Source: Bugulina stolonifera (Eukaryota; Bryozoa; Gymnolaemata; Cheilostomatida; Bugulidae). Taken from it: 64,000 nt of DNA. Location of the stretch: NCBI GenBank assembly GCA_935421135.1, contig OW285188.1:15725233-15789232 (forward strand). Direction: 5' to 3'. Positions 39,905 through 50,326 of this stretch are shown here, piece after piece; the first letter of the stretch is position 1, and every line of letters begins with the position of its first letter. Both the position numbers and the translations under genes were made by a program. Under the pieces are notes generated by a model, which saw nothing but the letters and a program-made list of their open reading frames with translations, ran no database searches and was not told the origin of the DNA.

Positions 39905-40802
39905 ACTGAATAGAAAAGTAACATGGTGAAAGATATTATCCTCTTGAAAGTTAAGGAATACATTTTATATTTCCTCAATGTAGAACTGAGGTGTCTGTTT
40001 GTGTTTTTATCTCCAAAGTTTCCCTGAATTAGTTTCCTGGTCTATCTAGGTACAATCTACAAAGTGGGACCTTTTTATTTTATTTCTGCACATGCCACAG
40101 TTATAGGAATTATTTTGAAATATTATATTTGCTTGAAACGGCAAAAAACCGCTTGAAAGATGTACTGACATGTACGTTCCACTGGACCATTTATTACAAT
40201 TTGAAGTTGTCCTCCCCTGGTCGCTTTTGATCTAGTGGGGACCACACCACATAATCCATTCTTGTTATTTATCTTTTATAAACATAGCTGGGAGGGTGGA
40301 TCCTATCCCCCCTAGTGATAGTGTATACTGTACATGTATTATAATAATTGTCAACACATAATTTATTTTGTTGAGCTAAACAATACAATCATATTCATTT
40401 ATGTGTTTTTCTGGACATCAGTACATTATGTACCTGTATATTTAATTATTTATCACCATACCTGCTGTGCTATTTGGTTCTCAACAGTCGGAAGCTGTTG
40501 TTTATTATGTGAAATTTGTCCTCGGTATACTTCATACTACTGAAGTGCAAGTTGGAATTCAGAGAGAGAGGATAACTTCCATTATAATATGGTACAACCT
40601 ACTAAATAATATACAGAAGGCTAGTGGAGTTGGTACATAAACCCAGTACTTGAACCAGTTTACCTCTAGAAAGTAATATATCAATCACAAAACAAGTGCT
40701 GAATTTAAAATTATTTCAAGAGGGAAACATCACATTGAGTGTATAAGCTATAAGTCTATTACATGTACTGTACATTACATATAATTATGATTTTCTTTAT
40801 TA
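39905..40802. other. Region between convergent genes
   Basis: 3' flank of the sulfotransferase (plus) and of the first rolling-stone-like gene (minus). Contains isolated copies of the AGTTGTCCTC-type motif near 40203 and 40570. A 69-codon ORF at 40334-40543 has no support. Confidence 0.45.
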
Positions 40803-42274
40803 CTAAATAATATAGTTTCTGTGTTGATTCCAGAACTTAGAGATGAATACAAGTGTACCTTGAATAAATATGTACAATAATATTGCTGCCAAAGTGTTAA
40901 CTAAGGCCTGAGTAGGGTGACTTGTCCAGTTTAAAAAATGCATTTGACACACTTCAGTGGTATATTTACAATATATAAGAGAAAAGATAAGATATGTTGT
41001 GCCATAGACAAGCGGTTGGTACAAGTGCTCTGTCTTAGATGGTACAGATCCCAGACACAGTTCAGTTACCATCAGTACTGAGTTGAGAGCGTGTAGTGAG
41101 ATGTTGGTGAATGTCCAGGCTAGGTGTGAGTTGTTGAGAGGGTATATAATCCACCAATACAGTAGAGATACTAGTATTGAATTAGGTAGTGCTATATTGT
41201 AAAGTGTCCACTGTATCCTCATGTACCAAGGTAGCCGAGATTTGGGTTTCTAAAATAATACAATGCTTAAAGAATATGAACAAGTACAATGGCATAAAAC
41301 GGGTTCTTTTATGTAAGGAGCCATGACCATCTACTGGTGAAGTCATCTTCTCTCCCCATCTCTTGTGAAGAGAGAGGACAACTTCATCTATTAATCAGTA
41401 GACTGTGAATGCCTAAAATATGTTTTGCCCTTTGAATTGTACATGTATATTTCTGTAATGACTGGCTTCAACATATTATCTTCCAATTAAACATAATAAA
41501 TAACAAATACCTGGCTGAGAACATCTCCGTCTAAGGTTTGTTTACTTGATTTTCCCTTCATCAGGTAAATAATGCTGAAATAACATCAAATAATGACAAT
41601 GCATAATTAAAAAGTCCACAAGGAGTTTTCTTCCAACTCCACTATTTTACTACTATGCGCCGATGGCATTAGTATGCTCAAATACTGCAAATACCTACTA
41701 CTAATTTGTTATTGCGTAACTGTGTATAATCATCAAAATAGAAATTGAACTGGTTTCATCGCCTAAATTTATGTGCACACAATTTTAAAACTAATTTAAA
41801 TGTCTGAATAAAGTTAAGATTTGAGTATAATATTACCTTGACAAGGTCGCAGCTGTAAAGTACAGGACAATCATTGTATAGCTCCATATTGTGAACCATA
41901 TGTATTCCATCAATGCACTTTTACTGTTAACAAGCTGCATAGTTATGACAATGAGGGAGAAAGTGAGAGCACATGTTCTGTAGAGAGTCAGCGGGAAAGC
42001 TATGTCCTTGCACTGAAACATTACCAATTAATACTACAAAACTGTATTATCTTGTATTCTAAGCTAAGAACTACACGTAGCTTTCTGTGGACTGCAGTTC
42101 TAATAATCCTTATCAATAACATTTTTATCAAAAGATTATAATATAATTTGACAAAATCAACAACAGTATGCTGTAATAGCCAATAAATATGCTGACCTTG
42201 ATGTATATCATATTTCCTGGCTGACATTGATATTTGGAGGTAAATAATCTCCTGATATGTGAAACTACAGCCAT
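40803..42274 (-). CDS. Rolling-stone-like multi-pass membrane protein, copy 1
   Basis: Four exons (42274-42197, 42012-41837, 41574-41511, 41249-40803) join in phase into 254 aa. The layout matches the Rolling stone family, named for a fly protein needed in myoblast fusion: a short N-terminus, paired hydrophobic helices in exon 2 (SLIVITMQLVNS, then WSYTMIVLYFTAATL), a polar loop in exon 3, and in exon 4 WYMRIQWTLYNIAL, LHALNSVLMVTELCLGSVP, YQPLVYGTTYLIFSLIY and a last hydrophobic helix. Motifs LHALNS and LCLGSVPS correspond to the conserved H..N and P-containing loop. Function here is unknown; six or so membrane spans are likely. It is one of two tandem copies. Confidence 0.82.
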
Positions 42275-43401
42275 CACATGTCTTGCTCCAGCCTAGTATC
42301 TGACTTATAAGGAGTTGAACGCAATGTATTCACATCATGTTAGACCCTTGTAAATTTGAAAAAAAAACAATGGCCTACAACACTACCATTGTTGTGTAAC
42401 TTATATACATGTACATTGTATATAGATGTAGGCTTACATGCACATGTAGAAATCACATGGGCCTACACGTACATCAAAGAGGTCTACATGTACACTATCT
42501 ATTGACCTAATGTTCCAGAAAAAACACAACTATCTGTCTATTACTGTGTCTGAAATGAGATAGGTGTATATATTGCAGTGCTTCTGGCTTAGAGCGTCCC
42601 AAACCCTAGACCTTCAAATATTGTCAACCTGCCTAATTACTCAGTGGTGCAGCTATACTGAGGACAGCACCTCTATGGTAAAAATGTTGGTTATTGCTAT
42701 TTCATCATCAACTACATGTTTTGTAAACCAATCAACACTTAGCTTAGAACTTAACCAGAGGTTGTCCTCTCTCAAAAAGTTTTATCTACTTCACATTATG
42801 ATACACAGCGTTTGAGCTCCCATCTCTAATTTAAGTTGGTATATATAATATTATTAATATATTGTCTATTATTCCTGTTAGTAGGCATTCCTTTGAACTT
42901 TCCCATTGTATACTGTTTACCTTACTTACCTGTTTTGCTGTTACTTTGACTATAATTGGTGTTGGTTCCAGATCACACAGGACACAGAAATGATAAAATC
43001 ATTATGTTGGTTGTATGGTACACAAACCTTGTACATTGTACATGCATGTGTGTGTAGTATATAGCTATGTGTAATATAGCCTAGTTATAATCTGTATTTG
43101 TGGTACTACAAGTTAGTATTAATACTATATATTTTATGATGGTGGTGTGGACAGCTTGGGTTATAGCTTGGTATACTTTGTGTTATCTATACTGTAACCT
43201 CAAGGGCCTAGTATGTAGCATTGCTGCGAGACAGTGTGACTTTTATCCAGAAGATTACTTTGAAAGCAGAATGTTGCAGTTGAAGCTGGAATAAATGGCT
43301 TTCACTACCCAAATAAAAACTGACTAGGCACCTATTAGAGTGGAATCCAGGCCTCTTGGCTCTAAAAACATATGCTAATGGGATACTACCAAACCACTAA
43401 A
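42275..43401. other. Spacer between the two tandem rolling-stone-like genes
   Basis: Contains the upstream region of copy 1 and two ORFs (42564-42815, 43100-43294) with no family or splice support. An isolated GTTGTCCTCTCTC motif occurs near 42760. No other feature recognised. Confidence 0.4.
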
Positions 43402-43640
43402 CTTACCAATTTTACTTCCCACTATTAATCCCAGGTAAGAAAAAAAGGATCTAAAGAGATCGGCATTTTTTCTAATTTGGGGTGGAGAAGGTACTTCACC
43501 AATGGCAAAGTATTATATGAGGCACAGGAGCAATTGTGGCTGGATGCTCTTCCTAACACCACCAATAACCCTTATGGGAATTGAACCTGGGACTCCCACG
43601 TGGAAGTCCAGAGCCCTTACCACTAGGCCAAGGCTGCTCC
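43402..43640 (-). mobile_element. tRNA-derived SINE, 239 bp
   Basis: Read on the minus strand it begins with a tRNA-like head (GGAGCAGCCTTGGCCTAGTG...GGTTCAATTCCC: A and B boxes of an RNA polymerase III promoter), followed by a body with TGGTGTTAGGAAGAGCATCC and CCACAATTGCTCC, and a diverged tail. It is flanked by a perfect 15-bp duplication, taccaaaccactaaa, at 43387-43401 and 43641-43655, typical of LINE-mediated insertion. The same family recurs at 56358-56613. Confidence 0.92.
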
Positions 43641-44278
43641 TACCAAACCACTAAATTCCCGTTGGTAATATTGTTATAGTATACTTGTATTATACAAAGT
43701 CGTGAAATTATTCTATTTGGTAGTGATGGCCACTTCACTTCCACCTTGTTCCTAACTCTCTAACTCCTGTGTTGAAGCAACAGCAACTTGGCAGGTATGA
43801 TTGTGTTTATTTATATTAACTATGTGTTGTTGGTAGGTGGTTTATTGAGCAAAAATGTAGTGGCTGCCTGTATAAAGCAAAGACCAACAGAGGAATGTAA
43901 TATTAGAGTAATACAGAAATGAATTAAATACAACAAGTCATTCAAAATAGAGCTGACATATCAGGTGCAATAAATCATATTGCTACACAGTACGGTAAAT
44001 GCCCAATTAACATTAGGAGTTGCCCTCTCTTTAAAAGAAAGGACGACTTCAGAAAAAAAGTGAAGACATGACTTGGACATTATGTAGTTTTAGTCTCCTT
44101 TGCAAACTCAACTGCAAGTCTAAATTCAATTAAATTGCCACTAACACAATATTTGCTTTAGAAAGAGGAGGTGAACTCGTTTAAAGCAAGGAATTTAAAG
44201 TAAATGTGCACAATATATAATTTTTTATACAAATATACCAATTCATAGATCGTTGTATGAGTATTGCACTTGGCGAAA

Positions 44279-45776
44279 TTAGTGGATATGATTTCTATGT
44301 GAATTCAGTAGTTTTGTCATGAAGGAGAGTACAATTTGTATAATAATATACACAGCTATTATAGCAAATGCACTAAACAAGGCAATGAGAGGGTGGTTTG
44401 TCCAGTCTAAAACATAGGGATATATTACACCATCTGTGGATTTACAGTATAAAAGAGAAAATACAATATATGTTGTACCATAGACAAGCGGTTGGTACAA
44501 ACGCTCTATTCTGGATGGTACAGATCCCAAACACAGTTCAGTTATCATCAGTACTGAGTTGAGAGCATGTAGTGAGATGTTGGTGAATGTCCAGACAGTT
44601 GATGGTGGCGAATGTACAATAGGGTATAATACACACCAATACAGTAGAGATACTAATATAGCACTAGGTAGTGCTACATCATACAATGTCCACTGTATCT
44701 TCATATACCAAGGTAATTCGGATTTTCCCTCTCTCTAAAATAACCGAATAAAGTTGGTAGAATAGGCTGTATGCATAACAGGATGCTAGTATTGCAGTAT
44801 AGTATATGGTATGTACATGAATCTACTATATCAATATATTATTTGCTACTACTATACTAGACCAAGCTTCAATCAATGGTTGGTGTTATATTTGCTGGTT
44901 AAACTAGTCAATTAGTCCAAACAATGTTTGAACTTGAGAGCCCTGAAATTGATCCATAGCCTACCTTGTGGTGCAGCATTGAATAACCAGACTTGTAATC
45001 AGATTGTGCATTTCTTTTCCTATTCACCATGTATGTAATACTGAAATAGAAAGATAAGAATAATGACAGGTAATTAATAATGATGTATTTCAATGTATTG
45101 ACACAAGAATGAAGAATGCTGCTTCATTTCCACGGAATACAACTTCTGTATAAAGATTTTTACACAGAAAAAATGCAGTAGAAGCTTGGAAGCTGGAGAT
45201 TGAACCAATTCACAGAAACCAGTTAACACTTACCTTGATAAGGTAGCTGATGTAAAGTACAAGACAATCATTGTATAGCTCCATATTGTCAGCCATATGT
45301 ATTCCATCAGTGCACCTTTACTGTTAACAAGCTGCATAGTTATGACAATGAGGGAGAAAGTGAGAGCACATGTCCTGTAGAGAGTCAGCGGGAAAGCTAT
45401 GTCATTGCACTAAAACACATCAATCTTTAGTTATGTACTAATACTATAATATTATATAGTATTAGATCTATGTTTTTGAATTTCTATAACTTCTTGAATT
45501 GGGGTGCCACTGCCACCGTGCTCAATGGTAACTGAGTGATATGTAAACTCAACTGCTGAAGCATCAATGTGGAACCTTAGTTCTTGGCTATGTTGAGTTG
45601 TAATGAGTATGACACAAGTGCTGTGCTCTGCTACTTCATCAAACCAAACCAAACCTCTTACTCCTTGATCAAACTGTAGACAATAAAGTACCATAGCTAG
45701 CTACCTTGATAAACAGCATGTCTTCTGGTTTACATCTAGCAGAAAGTATCTTCACATGCTGAACTACCCCCTTCAT
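44279..45776 (-). CDS. Rolling-stone-like multi-pass membrane protein, copy 2
   Basis: Four exons (45776-45705, 45409-45234, 45040-44965, 44734-44279) join in phase into 259 aa with the same intron positions as copy 1. Exon 2 is nearly the same as in copy 1 (CNDIAFPLTLYRTCALTFSL) and the first half of exon 4 is also close (LHALNSVLMITELCLGSVPS), while exon 1, exon 3 and the C-terminus differ strongly. The start at 45776 (MKGVVQHVKILSARC) aligns with copy 1; the frame is open upstream with another ATG at 45800, so a slightly longer N-terminus is possible. The third copy at 54377-57975 is more distant. Confidence 0.82.
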
Positions 45777-45994
45777 GTTCTTCTTGAGATCATCTTCCAT
45801 TCTGTTGATGAATTCTAGAGCTATTAGTAGTACTAGACTAGCTAGTAGACTGTTCAGTTGTTCAAGAGTGGATGATTGGCTGCACAGCTCACCCTTCAAG
45901 GTCTATTGACTGCAGGTTTATCCCGTAGCAGTCATGTGGTACTATTCATCAATGCTTCTATTGTATCTATTGCATTGCTTAGTAATACTATGTA

Positions 45995-47198
45995 TTCATA
46001 ATGTATTTCATAATGTTCATTAATGACTTGATGATGCTAGGCAATTGCTATTTATTTGCTGATGACTGTTTGTTAGTCACTAGTGGTCAAAATCCAGCTA
46101 TTTCTACTGGATTATTGGAGAAAAGCATTAAACTTGCTTCAGATTGGTACAGTGAAAATTGTCTGGTTTTAAACAGTGCCAAAACCGATGTCATGACTAT
46201 TTCAAATACTAGTGACATACAAGCCCCTGACCTAAAATTTGACAATCAAACTTTTAAACAGTCCTCTAAAATAAAATATCTTGGTGTTATTCTTGACAGC
46301 CGGTTAAATTTTAAGTCTCACACTAGCAAGATTAAACAAAAGCTTTATCCAATAGTTACCAATTTCCAGCGCAATCGAAAGTTTTTATCGCCCAAATTAG
46401 CTGCTCTATGGTATGTAGGTCTTATAAGAGCTAACTTAGAATACTGTGCCCCACTGTTATACACCACAACTGATTACGTTAAAAATGAGTTTTTGAAAAT
46501 TGAAAACCGGTGTCTAAAAATTATAGACATTAACAACTCTAAAAAAAGCACCCGCCGAGCATTCAACATTACAAAATTAACTTTTCGATTTGAATATCTA
46601 TATATGTTGTCTTTTTATAAACTCGTTAACCACCTAATTCCAGTCATCGATTATAACCTTTTACCTGTGAAATTAACTAGTGAAACGCGCTTAGCAAAGA
46701 GCCAAGGTTTTAGACTCTCCAGGGAGAATTTCAGATTTGCCATTGCCGGTTTTGGTGCCGGGAGGTTTAACGTTCTCCCCAACCACATAAAGATGAGTCA
46801 ATCTTTGCAATCTTTCAAAAATGCCATCAAAAACCATATTCTTGTGCTTCCTGATTAGAGCTCATTTTATCAACACTCTGTCTTGTACTTTATTAGTTTT
46901 ATTCTACTAAATGCTCAAAATTTTATATGTACTTCTTTTAGTTTATTTACTCATCTTTTACTCTACTGGTTTTATTTACTACATGCTAGCAATTTTTATA
47001 TGTATTACTATAACTAATTTACCGGTAGTTGTTTGCCTTTGTAAAATCCAAACTTTAGCTTTTTTTTTCTCTACTTTTCTCTTTTTTTCTTCTCACACTG
47101 TAATCTTATTTACTTAGTGTACTTAAACTTCTTGTTTTCTGGACAAAAGTCCATTGGACTTATTCTCTGCCAGAATAAAAATGGAATATATATATATT
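45995..47198 (+). mobile_element. 5'-truncated non-LTR retrotransposon
   Basis: Begins abruptly inside the reverse transcriptase domain, just before the catalytic motif, as happens when LINE reverse transcription stops early. The 3' region is T-rich and ends with ATAAAAATGGAATATATATA near 47180-47198, a simple-repeat tail as in CR1/Jockey-type elements. I could not define a target duplication. Confidence 0.8.
46001..46858 (+). pseudogene. LINE reverse transcriptase, C-terminal part
   Basis: An uninterrupted 285-codon frame. It opens with FINDLMMLGNCYLFADDCLL, the strand-loop-strand of the catalytic FADD motif of non-LTR reverse transcriptases, and continues with the usual KCLVLNSAKT-like (CLVLNSAKTDVM), KYLGVILDSRLNF and LRANLEYCAP-type (LIRANLEYCAPLLY) blocks. 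The N-terminal endonuclease and the first half of the reverse transcriptase are missing. The lack of stops suggests a fairly recent insertion, but it cannot be active. Confidence 0.92.
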
Positions 47199-48266
47199 CT
47201 ATCATTGGACCTTTGCACCAGCTTTGTAAAAATTCAAGTGCCCTACACTGCAAACAGCAGTGTTCTCTGTCAAGTAATCAATATTATTCAGATTTGATAG
47301 ATTTTGGCAGAGCCATCTACTCAATGGTTCTGGATTTTGATTATGCATTGTTATCCTCAATGTTATTGGTTATTTACAGATACATGTACTGTGATGTACA
47401 TGTATGTACCATAGATGTATGTATTAATGGTTGTGAAGGAATATGCATCACAGGAAAGGGCAACTCCAAATGATCCCTGGAGGAAATATCTCTATGAAAT
47501 TACAGTGTATAATACATGTACAATGTATGTACATTACATTAATTACAATTACATGTAGGTGCATTTGTAACCTTTTATCTCTAAACTCTAGTTTTCTAGT
47601 GAAATACATCTCTAGCTGAAAACTGTCTCATTGTTTGGTGGATGTTTCAATTGGCAGGTGAGTATTCCTGCCATCAAACATGATCGCCTAATAATTAAAA
47701 TATAGATTTTTATTGCTGTTTGTGATGCTAAATTCTTGTAGATCTTGAATTGCATTGGCATCGAATTTAACAATTACTTTTGGTACTGATCAGTGTTTAC
47801 TAGGATTTAGATATACAACAAGTTGCTTCACGAAGTTTATGCTTTATGTAGGCTCTGTACTGTAGGCCTTTTAGCACAAGGCAGGGGAAAAGTTAGGCTT
47901 CCATGGTGCTATAACAACCTAGTTGGTAAAACTAACAACCTAGTGTGAAATTGTACAAGTATGTGCTGTACTGTAGCTTAGTGTTGTGCAGCAGGCCTGT
48001 GTTCCATATTACTTACCTATATGGTGTTCCCAACATGATTTGTATATATTATTTATATGTCCTTGGAATACAACACTTATTTTGTCTCTTCACCATGGGG
48101 AGAAATAATAACACTATTTAGTATTTACCTGTCATAATTACTACTGCATGTCAGTGGTTGCTAATACCAATAACATACATAATTATACAATGTACAAGTA
48201 TAATGTCCTCCTTGTGGCATTATGCCAACATAATACATATTATTATTAGTACAAGTTATATAATAC
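47199..48266. other. Spacer between the LINE and the LTR element
   Basis: AT-rich DNA without recognisable genes. Several TACATGTACAT-type motifs occur, common across the window. The last four bases (48263-48266, atac) are the target duplication of the LTR element. Confidence 0.45.
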
Positions 48267-49076
48267 TGTGATGGTACAGGACATTTGTATACGACCCCAA
48301 CTCCCGGACGAAGCTCCACCGCACCCTAAGTGCCTAGTAGTTGCTACAGCGCTACTCACTTGACACTAACATTCTCACAATTAGTGCTCGTATACTTACC
48401 TTTAACTACATTGCATGTTCAAAGTACTTAATTACCGTCTATATATATATGTCTCCATGTGTTTATGCTCACTCCTTATTCATGTATCTTACTATATGTT
48501 GTTGTACATAGTCACATGAATGTTACTAAGTCCTTTTTTATGCCTTTTATACCCATGTACAGAGGCCCGACCTCTCAGAATCCATTGATATTCATTTTGT
48601 ACATGAATTGGACCATTATAAGCAACTTTTGTAGAACCCGACCTATTTTGGGTCGGCCGTCGGGCTTCCGGCGGCCATCTTGTTGCGCAACTTCCGGACG
48701 ACCACACGTCGTCTTTTCCCGACGTCACGTCGGCCGGAAGTCCTTATACTATATAAAGGGCACTGTTTTACTGTTCATTGTCTCAGTCTACACTTGGCTT
48801 TCAATAAAGACACATCTATACTTGATACAGGGACTTTCTCTTCCTTTTACTAGGTCATTCGCTTTGCGAACCGCCTACTAGGTTGAACTACTCTCTTTCA
48901 CTGTATAGTCTGAAGGTCGGACTTGAGATCAGATGGGTCGTCTTTGGTAGTATTTGGGCTACTGAGACCGCTCGATCTTTCATGTAATGCGAAGTCCTAT
49001 TACCACTCATAGGCACTTCATTTCTGGGTCGATAGTCGTCCAAGGACGACCGCACCAAATCACAGAAACCATTACA
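48267..49076 (+). repeat. 5' LTR, 810 bp
   Basis: Bounded by TG...CA. A TATA box (CTATATAAAG, 48749-48758), a likely initiator about 25-30 bp later (TCAGTC near 48782) and an AATAAA signal (48803-48808) mark a U3-R-U5 order. ORFs inside it appear identically in the 3' LTR and are not genes. Confidence 0.95.
48749..48758 (+). promoter_or_regulatory. TATA box of the 5' LTR promoter
   Basis: CTATATAAAG followed at typical distance by TCAGTC, an initiator-like site. It should start the genomic RNA of the element at about 48780. Confidence 0.75.
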
Positions 49077-49077
49077 T

Positions 49078-49097
49078 TGGTGGCAGCGGTGGGATTC
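49078..49097 (+). promoter_or_regulatory. Primer-binding site, tRNA-Leu
   Basis: TGGTGGCAGCGGTGGGATTC starts one base after the 5' LTR. It is the complement of the CCA-ended 3' terminus of animal tRNA-Leu of the AAG/TAG type (…GAATCCCACCGCTGCCACCA, from memory of those tRNAs). Minus-strand cDNA would be primed here. Confidence 0.85.
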
Positions 49098-49465
49098 TAA
49101 GGTCGTACTCTTACGATACGAAGCGAAGGAAGGTGACCTCGGCCTCGGGTGACCGACCGACCTCATTCTTCAATACTTCTACGGCGATTTAGGACTCGGA
49201 CCCGGGAACCTTGGATACGAGAAGGTGACAAACGCTAAAGTGCACCCATAATTCTCGTGGTTCCGCTGGATGTAGCCCGACCTACGCCGGATCTTCAATC
49301 AAAGACCGACCTCGGATCCAGAACAGATTGACGGTACTCAGTACGACCATCAGGCCGACCCGGCCTAACAAACTACGGTAGTTAACTAACTACCCGACAC
49401 CCTACAGACATCAAACCGAGGACGACACGTCCCCTTCACCAAAGAGGCTCCATCTATACTCAGCA

Positions 49466-50326
49466 ATGGCTAGCGATATAGACAGGCTAGTAGAGGTAAT
49501 CGGACAGTACATAGAAGTAGCTCGACCTCAGCCGCCTCAACCCTCTTTCAAGACACCACAGTTCGACGGACAAGGAGACGTCGAGTTCTTTATAGAACAG
49601 TTCCTGACCATAGCCGAGGCAAACGACTGGAGCCCGGCAGCCATGTACCTTCACCTAAGAGAGGCCCTCAAGGGACCGGCACAAGAATGTGGCCGACCCG
49701 GCACCTCAGAAGGGATCTTCGAAGCTCTACGCGCCCGATACGGGTTAACTGATAAAGAAGCTAGACTCCAGCTCATACAGCTGCGGAAAGATCCCGGCAT
49801 GTCATTACAAGAACATGCCACCTTAGTCAAGAAACTTGTACATGTGGCTTTCCAGGAACTACCCGAAGCGCACCGCCGGGTATTGGCTGTGGAAAACTTC
49901 AGTAACTCTCTTGAGGACGGACACCTACAGAGACACCTCTTGGCAATAAACCCCAGAGATGTGGACTCGGCCGTCCGAGCCGGAAACGACTTCTTGCTCG
50001 TCAAGGGACCTTCCCGTGGAAGTAAAGCACACCAAATCAGGGCAGTCACAGAACCCGAGCCGGAGACACCCCAAATAAATACAGTGGACTCCGACCTGAC
50101 CTGGATCAACGACCTGAAAGAGGCCATCCAGACACTCAGCCAAGAAGTCAGACGACTTCGAGGACTACTAGACGCCCCCAGAGCGCCAGGACCTCGGAAC
50201 AGACCCTCCTGGCAGACCAGCAAAAAGCCTGGTCCCCCTCCTCAACGGACCAATGGGAACACTCCCCCCACATATCCTGAGCCGCCAGTACCCGAGTCGG
50301 GAAAAGGCTCCGGCACGAGACAGTAG
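49466..50326 (+). CDS. Gag-like protein of the LTR element
   Basis: 286 codons. The central part (FKTPQFDGQGDVEFFIEQFL, then LREALKGPAQE, the GIFEALRARYG helix and MSLQEHATLVKKLV) has the pattern of a Ty3/gypsy capsid domain (Retrotrans_gag). The last 80 residues are rich in P, R and G (GPRNRPSWQTSKKPGPPPQR) and may bind RNA, because no CCHC zinc knuckle is present. It would form the particle that packages the element RNA. Its 3' end overlaps the next ORF in the -1 frame. Confidence 0.9.
   Translation: MASDIDRLVEVIGQYIEVARPQPPQPSFKTPQFDGQGDVEFFIEQFLTIAEANDWSPAAMYLHLREALKGPAQECGRPGTSEGIFEALRARYGLTDKEARLQLIQLRKDPGMSLQEHATLVKKLVHVAFQELPEAHRRVLAVENFSNSLEDGHLQRHLLAINPRDVDSAVRAGNDFLLVKGPSRGSKAHQIRAVTEPEPETPQINTVDSDLTWINDLKEAIQTLSQEVRRLRGLLDAPRAPGPRNRPSWQTSKKPGPPPQRTNGNTPPTYPEPPVPESGKGSGTRQ

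Noticed and set aside
48459..48881. 140-codon ORF inside the LTR, repeated at 53321-53743
   Set aside because: It spans the LTR promoter and polyadenylation signal and is duplicated only because the LTRs are identical.
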